A program made the translations under genes and the position numbers. Below, piece by piece: positions 45,040-55,500 of a stretch of DNA of 64,000 nucleotides; the first letter of the stretch is position 1; the number at the start of each line of letters is the position of its first letter. Source of the stretch: Cryptomeria japonica (taxonomy: Eukaryota; Streptophyta; Pinopsida; Cupressales; Cupressaceae). The stretch lies in contig NC_081412.1 of the NCBI RefSeq assembly GCF_030272615.1, forward strand, positions 687,700,583 to 687,764,582. Direction: 5' to 3'. Under the pieces are notes generated by a model, which saw nothing but the letters and a program-made list of their open reading frames with translations, searched no databases and was not told the origin of the DNA.

Positions 45040-46000
45040 GGGGGATGGCCATGTATCTCATCTCCTAATCAACAATTCATGGGTACCTATTATGATCTTT
45101 TTCTCAAGAATGATAGGAATAGACCTCTATGTCAAATAAAGGATCATCTCAAAATATTTGTGCAACCAAGGTCAACACTAGTAAGTTGTCTAATTTATAT
45201 GAATCAATATTAGTGGGTCACATTGAGGAAACCTATCCATAAATTAATGTCATTACTATTAAAAATCCTAACTGTGTTGCCAACACTAGCCACAATCAGG
45301 CTACTACAGAGAGAGATTCTTCTTCCCAAAAAGTCGCCCAATATGACATCCTAGAGCATCTTAGGAAGACTCTAGCATAGTTTTCTATCTTGGAGCTTAT
45401 TTTATATTCATCTATCCATAGGGACATATTGGATCACGCCTTAATAGAATCATAAGTCCCTGGTGATATTAATCTAGATCAATTCCAAGCCATAGTGGGT
45501 CATCTATCCTCATCTTATCAACCTATGTTTAGTTTAGCAAATATCTCATTTTTTGATCCATAAAATATACCTAATTAATACAATTCTAATTTTAACCTAA
45601 ACCATAACGTAACCATGTCTATCATTAAAAAAGGGATCATGAGATTTTTGTAACCCTGAAATTTCATAATGATGCTTAGTACCTCTGGCATGTTAGTCAT
45701 CACCAAGCTTTTGTATTTAAAAGGGTGAAATATTGAAGCTACAAAAGTTTTCTTTCATCTAGCACAGAAACCCACATCTCATCTCCATTGTGCCCCAGAT
45801 CCTGTATAAATTATGCCTGATAAGGCTCTAGCATAGTTATCTATCTTGGAGCTTCTTTTATATTCATCTATCCATAGGGAAATATTGGATCACGCCTTAA
45901 TAGAATCATAAGTCCCTAGTGATATTAATCTATAGTGGGTCATCTATCCTCGTCTTATCAACCTATGTTTAGTTTAGCAAAATCAGTTCTCTGTTGTTAT
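45040..46000 (+). mobile_element. Ty3/gypsy pre-protease relic with internal duplication
   Basis: The plus strand at 45335-45545 reads AQYDILEHLRKTLA, stop, FSILELILYSSIHRDILDHA, LIES, stop, VPGDINLDQFQAIVGHL. This is the same kind of pre-protease segment as residues 540-600 of the 38226 ORF, from a different, decayed relative. A second copy of about 156 bases at 45826-45981 matches 45370-45541 apart from a short internal deletion. The stops stand at likely Gln codons. Nothing else of the element is visible. Confidence 0.6.
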
Positions 46001-46116
46001 TATCTATAATTGATAATTGTTGCTTTAAATCTCTATGTGAAGAAATTATATATGATGTTACATGGTTGGATTATTAGGATACATATGGCATAAAAATTAA
46101 AAGCATCATGAATTAA

Positions 46117-46945
46117 TTATGCAACTATATAAGTCAAATATAATTTTGAAATCAATATCAAATAGATAATATAATCGCATAACTCATACATTTCAATGTC
46201 ATTGATCTTCTTCTTATCCAACTCTTTATCTGTATCATCCGATGCAAATTCGACATTGTAAGGATTGGTCATATCATCATCATCATCATCATTGATATCA
46301 GTTTTAATAATGTCATCATCCACACATATATCATCTTCATGAACATTAACTCCTACATCATCATGATCTTGTTCCTCTTCTTCGACATCTTCCTTGGGCA
46401 CATCATCAACTAACTGTTGATCTTGATCATCATCTACATCATCTTCTAGTTCTTTGGTATCTTCTTCTTCCACCACATTATACTTTACTGGCCTTCCTCT
46501 TGGATCATGTCTAACAACAAATGACCAACCCGGTTTACCTGGAATCTCTGAGTAAAATACTTGCTCACATTGGCTTGGAAGAACATAGGGCTCATTTCCA
46601 GCTCGCTTGAATGACCTTGTATTAACCATGATAAATCCATTATCATGTTCAACAACAATTCTCTGGGGATCATTTTCATTCAATTGTACCTTGTACCATT
46701 GGATGACGAACAAAACTAATTTGAAGGACTTAAAGTCACCCTCAAGTATATCATCCAAAATCCCATAGTATCAATTTTTTGAAACTTCTAGATGTATGTC
46801 GCTTCTGGATGAAACATTAGTCACCTAAAAGATCATAGTTATCCCAGAATCACAAGTTTTCTTCATGTCATCCAACCTTTTGATTTGAAATTTATGACCA
46901 TTGCACCACATAGCCTTGTGATGTTTCACTTGCAATATGTAAAAC
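46117..46945 (-). pseudogene. CACTA (En/Spm) transposase C-terminal exon, DUF4216
   Basis: Minus strand: SSRSDIHLEVSKN, stop, YYGILDDILEGDFKSFKLVL, then FVIQWYKVQ, NGFIMVNTRSFK, NEPYVLPSQCEQVFYSEIP and GWSFVVRHDPRGRP. These are the ordered marks of DUF4216, the C-terminal module of CACTA transposases (TNP2-like). A very acidic tail with runs of Asp follows, then the stop at about 46117. Only the upstream in-frame stop(s) near 46770 and 46830 break it. It would be part of the cut-and-paste transposase. Confidence 0.8.
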
Positions 46946-47056
46946 ATGTAAAAATTATTGCATCATCAGATAATAAACATATTTATTCTTGGCCGAATGT
47001 ATGCAAAGAAAAAAATCAACATATATATATATATACATTAATAATAGGCACCTTTT

Positions 47057-47262
47057 TATCTCTTAAACCATATGCTAATTCAATTTCCCTTGGTGCAACA
47101 TTGGAATCTCCATTACGATGGGCTTCTTTATCCAATGAAGCCACACCTTCCCATGTTAATGCGCGACTAGATTGTTGACATCATTCAATCCATACCGTCA
47201 TCCAATCAAGATTGTTTGTGACATACAAATGTAGTGCATCCCACTCTCGATCAACTGTATAA
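47057..47262 (-). pseudogene. CACTA transposase exon between DUF4218 and DUF4216
   Basis: Minus strand: REWDALHLYVTNNLDWMTVW, IE, stop, then SRALTWEGVASLDKEAHRNG and REIELAYGLRDKK. The phrase of a Trp-Asp-Ala-Leu-His followed by 'YVTNN' matches the segment between DUF4218 and DUF4216 in CACTA proteins. Its upstream neighbour (51077-51418) is separated by an LTR-element insertion at 47279. Confidence 0.6.
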
Positions 47263-47278
47263 AAAAATCAAAATTCAC

Positions 47279-47610
47279 TGAAGAAGAGAAATACAACTTC
47301 AGAGATCCCAAGAACACCTGCAAGTAAAATACCTGTCACAAGAGAAGAATGGAGGCAAAAAATCAATAATGGCTCTGAAGAAAAAGATTATCATTCAGAG
47401 AGGGAATAAATAAAGAAATACGATACAATCCTTATAAAAGGATATTATGCAACCCTAAAGAAACCCGAAAGGGATAATGTGTATTTAATAATTAGAATAA
47501 TTATTAAATACCTACAATATTATTAAGTGCCTAACTTTAGCTTAAGTGTAGAGGATAATAGACTAATAATTAAATAAATAATTATTAGCTAATACTTGAT
47601 AACTCTAACA
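47279..47610 (-). repeat. 3' LTR of the 3.56-kb element
   Basis: 332 bases, minus strand TGTTAGAGTT to CTTCTTCA, with a GATTATTAAATA-type repeat that is shorter in the other copy. Confidence 0.88.
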
Positions 47611-47622
47611 ACCCCCCTTAAG
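47611..47622 (-). other. Polypurine tract
   Basis: Minus strand CTTAAGGGGGGT beside the 3' LTR. Confidence 0.75.
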
Positions 47623-49079
47623 ATGAACTTAGGGAGTAGCTAAAAACAACTAAGGACTAAAAAATGTATGAAAACAAAATGCATGAAAGTAACAATGGCT
47701 CCCAACAACTAGGCTTGATGAGGTACCCAAGTACAAAAGATCTCTCACAACTAGAGAAAAGGAGAAAACCTCATGGGAAAAAATCCTCTCCTAAAGAGAG
47801 AAATACAAGTGAAGACTGAAGAGGCCTCCAAACAAGAGAATGTTCCAGAAAAAAGGAACAAAGAATGAACATGAAGAACACCACTGAAGCATGAAGCTGC
47901 AAACACTGTTGAAGAATAACTGTCAATCTGAAGAACCTCCACTGAAATAGAAGATGCAATCTGCATCAATGCCCTCAAATAACACTACTTGAATCAGATG
48001 ACAAAAACACCAAAGTCTGAAGAGATGATCAAACGGAGATGGAAGGTTGCCTCCAAAAATAGGAATGAAAGAGTGTCCATATGGTAAATGATCCATCTCA
48101 CCAAAATACATAGGTAACTAGCCACTACATCTGCCTAGTACATAGGAACAAATACTGAATACATAGCTCACTCCAATGAACCAAGGAAGCATTAGAACCA
48201 ACAACCAATAGGAGAACCCCCCATAATGCTAACAAGGGAGAGGTGACAGGTACACTGAAACCGAATGCCAATAAAAATTGCATGACGAAGAGCTAGGAAC
48301 ATCGAGAGTGCAACAAAAAGTACAAACACATATAAAGGCTAGTGTCATGGAAGGAACACTCACTTGACACACATCATGAGGCTAATGTCGTGGAAGGAAC
48401 ACTCACATAACAAAGGTAGATAGCAAACAAAGGCAAACATCAAACCCCCCCATGGCACTTTATAATGGAGTGAGAGTACAATAAGGCACAAGATGTGCAA
48501 GATCCCAAGCATGCAAGGCATAGTGGCACTTTATCTCAGTACGTTTGCAAAAAATAAAATACTTACAATGAAGGCTCAGAATGTCAAAAAAGACACAAGT
48601 TTGGAAATACACAAAGAATAGCCAAAAACAAGTCATCCCATGCAAACGAGAAGTTTCCATGACGTCATATGTCCAAGTAATTCACTAGAGTGTGAAAACA
48701 CAAAAAAATGAATAAAATATAATTGGAGTAAAATATGGAAAAAGTGCATGGATGGTTGTGAAGAGCTCTGAAACACTGTCCCAACACCACTAGAATCACG
48801 AACAATAGAGAAACTGGCAAAAAGATATGAGCTTGGGACTGAAAACAACACATCTAACTTCAAATGGCTATAGAATGTACCAGTAGCAAAACTAGGTGTT
48901 AAAACCCACAAATATGGAAAGTAGGCAAAACCAGCTTTCCAACAATATCTTGTTTGCCAAAAAACAATATCGTATGCCCAAGTTATGGCCAAAAGAAAAA
49001 AAAAAACCTCTTTTAGGGCACAAAGAGGATCCCAAGGGCCATGAAGTGTTGTCCGTATTGCTGACGTCAACATGATGTC
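47623..49079 (-). other. Interior of the 3.56-kb element, part 1
   Basis: No coding domain is recognised. Minus frames such as 48633-49073 show no family features. Confidence 0.6.
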
Positions 49080-49752
49080 TGTTGGATTTTGCCAAGATCA
49101 AGAGGTCAATGAAATGTACAAAATAGAGACACAATATAGGACAAGAATAAACTGTATTCTCATCAATAGAAATGATCAATAACATAGCTCAATAGTTACA
49201 TACAATGTAGATGAGCCTGCTTATATAGGCAAGGCTAGGGATATGTATGAGCACACAAATATGACATGTGGCTCAATAAGAAACAAGGGTAGGTAGGAAA
49301 TAGGTGTGGGTAGGTAGGAGAAATAATATAATATTCCACATGAGGTGGATCACCCACCGAAGGTGGAATTATCACTCCACTATAAGTGGATATGATAGTG
49401 TAATAACAAGATCAACACCAAAAAAGGTGGAATTTCTCCTACACACACTATCCCAATGTGGCACAAACACCCAAGTGTCTCATATCCAAACTACTATGAA
49501 ATGCATTATCCTAAGTAAACTTAAGTAAGTGTAATAATATCCATGATGAATAATTATTTACACCAACACTATCCCAATGTTGGATTTTGCCAAGATCAAC
49601 ACCAAAAAAGGTGGAATTTCTCCTACACACACTATCTCAATGTGGCACAAACACCCAAGTGTCTCATATCCAAACTACTATGAAATGCATTATCCTAAGT
49701 AAACTTAAGTAAGTGTAATAATATCCATGATGAATAATTATTTACACCAACA
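49080..49752. repeat. Solo LTR, TSD ATGTC, with internal tandem duplication
   Basis: TGTTGGATTTTG to TACACCAACA with an exact ATGTC duplication (49075-49079, 49753-49757). A segment of about 190 bases from GATCAACACC onward is present twice in tandem (about 49408-49596 and 49597-49752), including the LTR end itself. Youngest event at this site: it lies in the 3.56-kb element, which lies in the CACTA gene. Strand not determined. Confidence 0.85.
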
Positions 49753-50514
49753 ATGTCATGTTGATGTTAGTGAAATATTCTGAGAGTATTCCCTCCCTAT
49801 CGAAAAAAAACTTCCTGCCTGCAAAAAAAATCCGACGACGGGAAGTAGGTGGGTTGCTAAGAAAGTTGGCAGGTGGCTGGAAAAAGGCGACTAGTGGTCG
49901 AAAAAATTTCTGCCAGTGCCGAAAAGCATGCAGCGACCCCAAAAAACTGGAGCATGAGCCGAAAAACGGTTTCTGGTGTTGGCAGACGAGCTCAAAAATC
50001 ATGTGGAGAGGGCGGTGGCTGGAGGGCAGCGAGACCAAGGCACGGGGGCCAGAGAGTAGGGTTCATGACCTGCTGGGGCCATACAGACCTACAAAGGCCC
50101 ACCTCCCGCCCCCCACTCCCCTTTGTGCTTTAAAAACACTTTGATTTTTTGTAAAATAATTTCACAAAAAAAAATTGTATTTCGGCCTGGGTATGTCATA
50201 AAATTACCAAAAAGATTTTTTTTTTTATAATTTTTTTAATTGATTTTTTTTAACAAATTTCTCAAACTTTGTGCCTAGAAAAGGGCAAAAAAAAAAAAAA
50301 AAATTCCAAAGCCAAAGTTGTCCAAATTGGACAAATGTTATATGAGAATGGGGTTTTTTGGGGTGATTTGAGCTCAAGAGTGAGGTCCGTTTGAGCCCAA
50401 AATGCCCAGAAACAAAGAAGCACCCCAGATTCAAAATAAAAACTATGAAAATCTTAAAACCCTAGCCTCCAAAAAATATTCTGAAAAATCAGGAACAAGT
50501 AGCAATAGATGTAG
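49753..50514 (-). other. Interior of the 3.56-kb element, part 2
   Basis: GC-richer leader-like sequence (49850-50110), then poly(A)/poly(T) runs near 50170-50300. No gene recognised. Confidence 0.6.
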
Positions 50515-50526
50515 GCTCTGATACCA
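50515..50526 (-). other. Primer-binding site, tRNA-iMet
   Basis: Reverse complement TGGTATCAGAGC, directly at the LTR edge. Confidence 0.9.
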
Positions 50527-50841
50527 TGAAGAAGTTGAGAAATACAACTTCAGCGATCCCAAGAACACCTGCAAGCAAAATACCTATCACAAGTCAAGAA
50601 TGGAGGCAAAAAAACAATAATGGTTATGAAGAAAAAGATTATCATTTAGAGAGGGAATAAATAAATAAATACAATACAATCCTTATAAAAGGATATTATG
50701 TAACCCTAAAGGGATAATGTGTATTTAATAATTATTAAATACCTACAATATTATTAAAAGCCTAAGTTTAGCTTAAGTGTAGAGGATAATAGACTAACAA
50801 TTAAATAAATAATTATTAGCTAATACATGATAACTCTAACA
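50527..50841 (-). repeat. 5' LTR of the 3.56-kb element
   Basis: 315 bases, partner of 47279-47610, with two small deletions relative to it. Confidence 0.88.
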
Positions 50842-51076
50842 TTCACAAATGACGTATAATTAGTTAATTACCATGGTATACGACCTTAATTTATAATTGA
50901 TGTATATTGAAGATTAATAATTAAATAAGTAGAATGTACATAAAAACCAAATGTAAAATGCATTCTAATTAATTACCTTTCCCCATCTTATAATTACCTC
51001 ACTTTCCTCAATCTACCTTTCCCCATCGGGTACTCCCCTTCAAATTTGTTAATGGAGTTGGGATCCCAAATGCGAT

Positions 51077-51418
51077 CTACATGGAACTTTGCTGCAAACT
51101 TAGGAAGATATTCAGTAATGTACACCATGGTCCAGTATACCATATATCCCTCCACCATAGAACCCTCAAGATGTGCTCTTTTCTAACCAAAGCCTTCAAA
51201 ACTTTCAAGTGCCTCTCAACCATCCACATTGACCTTGTGTGTACAAGTCCACACAATACAATCTCCTCAACTTGGTGTATAAGGTAGTGTTCTTGTGCAT
51301 TGAAAAGTGTCGAAGGTAGACACTTTTGCATTTCACACATTAGAGGAGGAATTTTTCTCTTCCAATAATTTATATCTTCTTTATGGATTTCTTTAGATGA
51401 CGACCATCTACAAGTCAT
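51077..51418 (-). pseudogene. CACTA transposase exon, DUF4218
   Basis: Minus strand: IPPLMCEMQKCLPSTLFNAQ, EHYLIHQVEEIVLCGLVHTR, SMWMVERHLKVLKALVR. This follows DUF4218: a leucine/proline-rich start, 'LxHQVEE', 'GPVHxRWMYxxER', 'LK..VRN'. The family's RWMYPIER is changed to RSMWMVER. It belongs to the same gene as 47057-47262 and 46117-46945. The catalytic transposase domain expected upstream is not found, so the gene is 5' truncated. Confidence 0.75.
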
Positions 51419-51520
51419 TCAAGGCACAAATATATTAACGAGATTTAAAAAAAACATATAATATATTGCATAACAAGTAAAAAAAATGGCAAATATAAGA
51501 TCTATACTATTAGAAGTGAT
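51419..51520. other. AT-rich junction
   Basis: Between the CACTA remnant and the LTR-like region. Nothing recognised. Confidence 0.4.
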
Positions 51521-53402
51521 AAAAAATGGTTTTTTATTATGCCTTGTTATTCTTAATCCCTAGGTTTTAGGTTTTAAAAGGGTTTTTGTCCTACTGTATT
51601 TTCCCTTTGTTCTCCTTGGGCTATGTTATATTTTGCAATTGACTTGTGTTTGTCGATGACCTTGTTTTAAGTCATGATCAGGGGGCCTTTTTATTGTTGG
51701 ATTACCAGGCCCCCGCATTAGGAATCACCGCTTGAAGCCATTGCTTTTAATTTTTTATTATATCCCCAACTGCTGCAAAAATCCCTGTGACTTAAAGTTC
51801 TAAAATCCCCTAGGAAGGTCCCTGCACATGATCACTTCACCCATAAATGGTCTCCACATGCTCAAAATATTCACTTAAGTGTTCGCCTTAGTGTCACTGT
51901 TGTGTGGGATAAGTATATCAAAGGGAAATATGAAGAAAGTTTATCCTGTGAGCATTTTAGCAAAAAGTCTCAGCCCCATGGGAATAGCACAACACAAAGA
52001 GGAAGTGTTATCCCGCAACACATTGGAGGTAATGGTAGAGCACCGCGGGATAAGAATTATAAAGAAAATATAAAGAAAAGATTATCTTGCAGACACTTCA
52101 CAACAAAAGGATTGTGTGGGACGAGGAGCATTCACATGAGCGCGCAGTAGTTTTGAGTATGCACTATGACCACGCGGGATAAGGGAAGATGAGGAGTGTT
52201 GAAGAAATCCTTATCCCACAGTGTCTTAGGAACACCAAAATGAGGCTACGGGATAAGAAATAACTCAAAGTTACAATGGAAATGTTATCCTGCAAGGTTT
52301 CCAAGCTGTCAAAGTGGTAAAGCGAGATAAGAGATAGTGGAAAAGGTAACGAGTATAAGGGTTTGACCCATTGTGTTATTCATTTGCAAAGATTGGTCCT
52401 GCGGGATAAGGAGTAATAAATGATTCTAAAGAGGTCTTATCTCACAAGGAGTTTCATCCATTCAAAAGGGGTCATGGGATAAGAATTGCAAGCCAAAGAC
52501 AAGAGGAGGAGCACTGAAGAAAGGGTTATCCCGCAGTGTCTTAGGAACATCGAGATGAGGTTGCAGGATCAAAAATAACTCAAAGTTACAATGGAAATGT
52601 TATCCCGCAAGGTTTCCAAGCCATCAAAGTGGTAATGCAGGATAAGAGATAGTGGAAAAGGTAACGAGTATAAGGGTTTGACCCGTTGTGTTCTTCATTT
52701 GCAAAGATTGGTCCTACGGGATAAGGAGTAATAAAGGATTATGAAGAGGCCTTCTCTTGCAAGGAGTTTCACCCATTCAAAAGGGGTCGCGGGATAAGAA
52801 TTGCAAGCCAAAGACAAGAGGATTTCCTATCCCTTGCATTTCCCATGGGGATACGAGATAGGTTAGGGGCTAAGAAACTATTAGTTTGTAGGCTTATCCT
52901 GTGAGGGGTAGATACATGAAGAAAATCATTCTCATGCAATAGACAGATAGAGGGCTATGAGCAACGCAGGATAAGAGGATTCCTAAAAAATATATTTAGA
53001 GCTTTATCCCGCAAAGGAAAACAAAGAGGACTATTGCGTTGAGGGATAAGAAGAGATAGAAGACAATGAGGTCAAAATAACAAAAGCTTGTCCCGTGATG
53101 ATGAAAAATATGCTCTTAGGTGCCATGGGATAAGAAAGAAAAGTAAACACAAATAAAATTTATCCTACAGGGATAATTAAAGTTGTGAAAGACAATGTGG
53201 GATAAGAGAGCAAGGTAAATGCAAAGGAGGGCTTATCCTACAGAGATAGTAAAGGCCATGGGATGGCTAGAATAACACAAAATGATAAATATTTTGACAA
53301 GTCAAGGGTGGTCGAAAGAGCTTCATAAAATGCCAAGTCACCATTCAGAGGATGTCAAAGGACAATCTCGGTTGTTCATTTCTTAATCCATGGATGAAAT
53401 TC
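51521..53402 (+). repeat. LTR-like region with alternating inverted GCGGGATAA motif array
   Basis: Proposed 5' LTR because it ends just before a PBS-like site and an element-type ORF follows. The left edge (TGATAAAAAATGG, 51521) is a guess. From about 51906 to 53245 the words GCGGGATAAG and CTTATCCCGC (and degenerate forms) alternate about every 36-40 bases, some 30 times. A 315-base unit is tandemly duplicated (52191-52505 and 52506-52821). No gene. Confidence 0.45.
52191..52821 (+). repeat. 315-base tandem duplication
   Basis: Several separate words (GTGTCTTAGG, GATTGGTCCT, GCAAGCCAAAGACAAGAGG) recur at exactly 315 bases. Confidence 0.9.
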
Positions 53403-53407
53403 AAATT

Positions 53408-53425
53408 TGGTGCCAACGACTAACT
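53408..53425 (+). other. Primer-binding-site-like sequence
   Basis: TTGGTGCCAACGACTAAC, starting with the TGG that tRNA 3' ends demand. The tRNA is not identified; supports reading 51521-53402 as an LTR. Confidence 0.4.
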
Positions 53426-53706
53426 CTATCCAACACAGATGAATTAATGGTGATGCCATAAAAAAGGAATTCATTGGTATTATTCCTTACCTTGTAGCCA
53501 AAAGAAAATTCAAAGCATTTCCCGAGTGAGAAGAAGAGAGAGTTTCAACGAACCAATGCGCCCTCCAATAATTCAGCTAAGCAAAAACTAGTAAGTTGAT
53601 TATCTCACCATCCTTGTGCATTGTTAGGCTGCTGTGTGTGCCCTAGAGCCTGTAAGTTTGCATCTGCTTTTAAATTTTTTAGGGCTTCTTTTCTTTAAGC
53701 GACAAA

Positions 53707-55500
53707 ATGAATTCTCCCATTGAGAAATATGCTAGCCCTACCACAAAGGAAACCCTTGTTGCTAAATCCAGCTCCTCAATTCCTATCATTGAAGCTACAC
53801 CAATCGATATGATTCCTCCTCTGCAAGAGATAGCAAGTGCTCCCATTATAGAGCCAAACCCAGATTCCCCACAAGCATCCAACGAGGCCAAAGCTAGCTC
53901 CCCTTTGAAGGAAAAGGCCACAAAGAGGAAAAGAAGAACAATTTGAAAGACTATCAATGTTGTCTCAGACAGTGAGTCTTCAGATGAGCCCGTTCCTGCT
54001 CCTAGAGATAGAAAACCTTCCCTGAAGAGGAGAAGAGTTACCCAAAAAACCTATGTTGAAGTACTCGCCATTGAAACTCCTCCTCTTGCAAAAAGTGCCC
54101 CTACTGTAGCAAACCCTCATGTTGAGGAAACCCCAATTCCTCAAAGGCAAAATCCTCATTAGAAAGAAAACCCTTAGGAGCAAGTTAAGGAAATTGCTCC
54201 TGCAAGGAATTCAACCCCCAAAACTGCAAGGCAGCCTAAGAAACCATCAAAGGGAGAATCATTTTCCCAGATAGAGACAAAAACAATGCCTACTACCCCT
54301 CTTTCTCTTGCAATAACTTTAGAGGAATTGCAACATGAAGTTGAATAAAAATTAGAGGAGGTTGTACAAAGGCCAACCAGATAAACAAGGAGTCTACACT
54401 AGGACCTCTTGGAATTATTTAAGGGATTAATTATGCATGATAATCTAAAAATTACCTTCAATTATAAGGAGGCAGGGTGCAAAGATTCTTTCACAAAGGA
54501 AAGAGGTTGGGACAATTTTTATTATTTTTATGGCAACAGAGACAAACATGTCCCAATATCCAACCCTTGGACATTGAATATGGGGAAGTTTGTCGTACCA
54601 AATATTTTTGTTGAGCCTATGTTGATAAGGAAGTTGGTTGAAGCTTATGATGCCCCAAGCATAACTGTAAGGATTGTAGAAGGCTATGTCCTATTGAACA
54701 TCACACATAGGGCCATTGTTCGATGTTTTGGTTTGGATGGGTCTTCCCTCAAGGGCATCAACATGGATAGTCTAAAAAGGAACTATCAATATAAAAAAAG
54801 AGGTATAGAAAGGACCTTGTTCCTCCATTCACGAGGAAACTTTTCAAGAATTCATAGAATTATGTCCTGCAATCTGAAAGGGAGCCTTTCAAATTGGAAT
54901 GCTTTGAACCCTACTTTGTTAAAACCTACTATTCATTGGGGCATATTATTGGAGTAGATTGTGGGCTTACTCAAATGCCCATTGATTTCATGATGATTGC
55001 TATCAACATCCAACACCCTTCAATAAATGAGTTGTATGATTTTGCAACTATCATTCATGAGAAGTTGCATGAGGGGTTAACATGAGTAAAAAATAAAGAT
55101 GAGAAGCTAGAGTTCAAACATTATTCTCTATTGGGACATTTGATTCTTTATCAGAACAAAGCTTATTGGGGTCCATGACTGAATATAAAGACAATTGACC
55201 CATACACAAGTTTTGAGTGGCCAGTGCAAAGGTGGAATCAACTATGGGATAGGGGGTCTAGGTATGGTGATTACTGCATTTTCTTTGACCATTTTGTCAT
55301 AAAGATTTTGTCAATGCTTGGAGTTGGGTTGCCACGAATGCCCAAGGACATCATCAAAATTTTGAGAATAAAAAGTTGCAGGGATGATGGATTGGTATAT
55401 CCTGAAGGTGCATTCACCCATAATTTTGGGGACTTCTTTTTCTATGACAATGACACTATCATTAGGGTCTATGGGTGTGAGAAAGCACCCCATGTGTTGT
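53707..55500 (+). pseudogene. Unfamiliar element ORF, decayed
   Basis: Start ATG 53707, about 280 bases past the PBS-like site. Residues 1-225 are proline/serine/lysine-rich with KATKRKRRT, and at least six stops (Gln, Arg or Lys sites). A globular part from about 54409 has RGWDNFYYFYGNRDKHVPIS, FVEPMLIRKLVEAYDAPSIT and ITHRAIVRCFGLDG. A frameshift at the A run near 54795 leads to VKTYYSLGHIIGVDCGLTQM and later FDHFVIKILSMLGVGLPRMP, then FGDFFFYDNDTIIRVYGC. A Copia element inserted at 55501 cuts it. It resembles in layout the plant mobile-domain type of ORF; the family is not established. Confidence 0.5.

Larger units (their letters stand above)
47279..50841 (-). mobile_element. Non-autonomous LTR element (3.56 kb), TSD TTCAC
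   Basis: LTRs of 315-332 bases at 50527-50841 (5') and 47279-47610 (3'), an exact TTCAC duplication (47274-47278, 50842-50846), a tRNA-iMet PBS at 50515-50526 and a PPT at 47611-47622, all on the minus strand. The 2.9-kb interior has no gag or pol. It contains a nested solo LTR, so about 2.2 kb is its own. It sits in an intron of the CACTA transposase gene. Its size falls between TRIM and LARD elements. Confidence 0.9.

Noticed and set aside
48460-49185. Minus-strand hydrophobic frames as a membrane protein
   Set aside because: Overlapping frames in an AT-rich element interior with no domain, and one crosses the solo LTR edge at 49080.
51906-53245. CRISPR-like array from regular motif spacing
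   Set aside because: The motifs are short, alternate in orientation and have no unique uniform spacers or full-length direct repeats, and the host is a plant.
53707-55500. Gag of a standard Ty3/gypsy element
   Set aside because: No Retrotrans_gag marks (such as the WF/LxxW and ExxxxYxxRF phrases) or zinc knuckle are seen; kept as unfamiliar.
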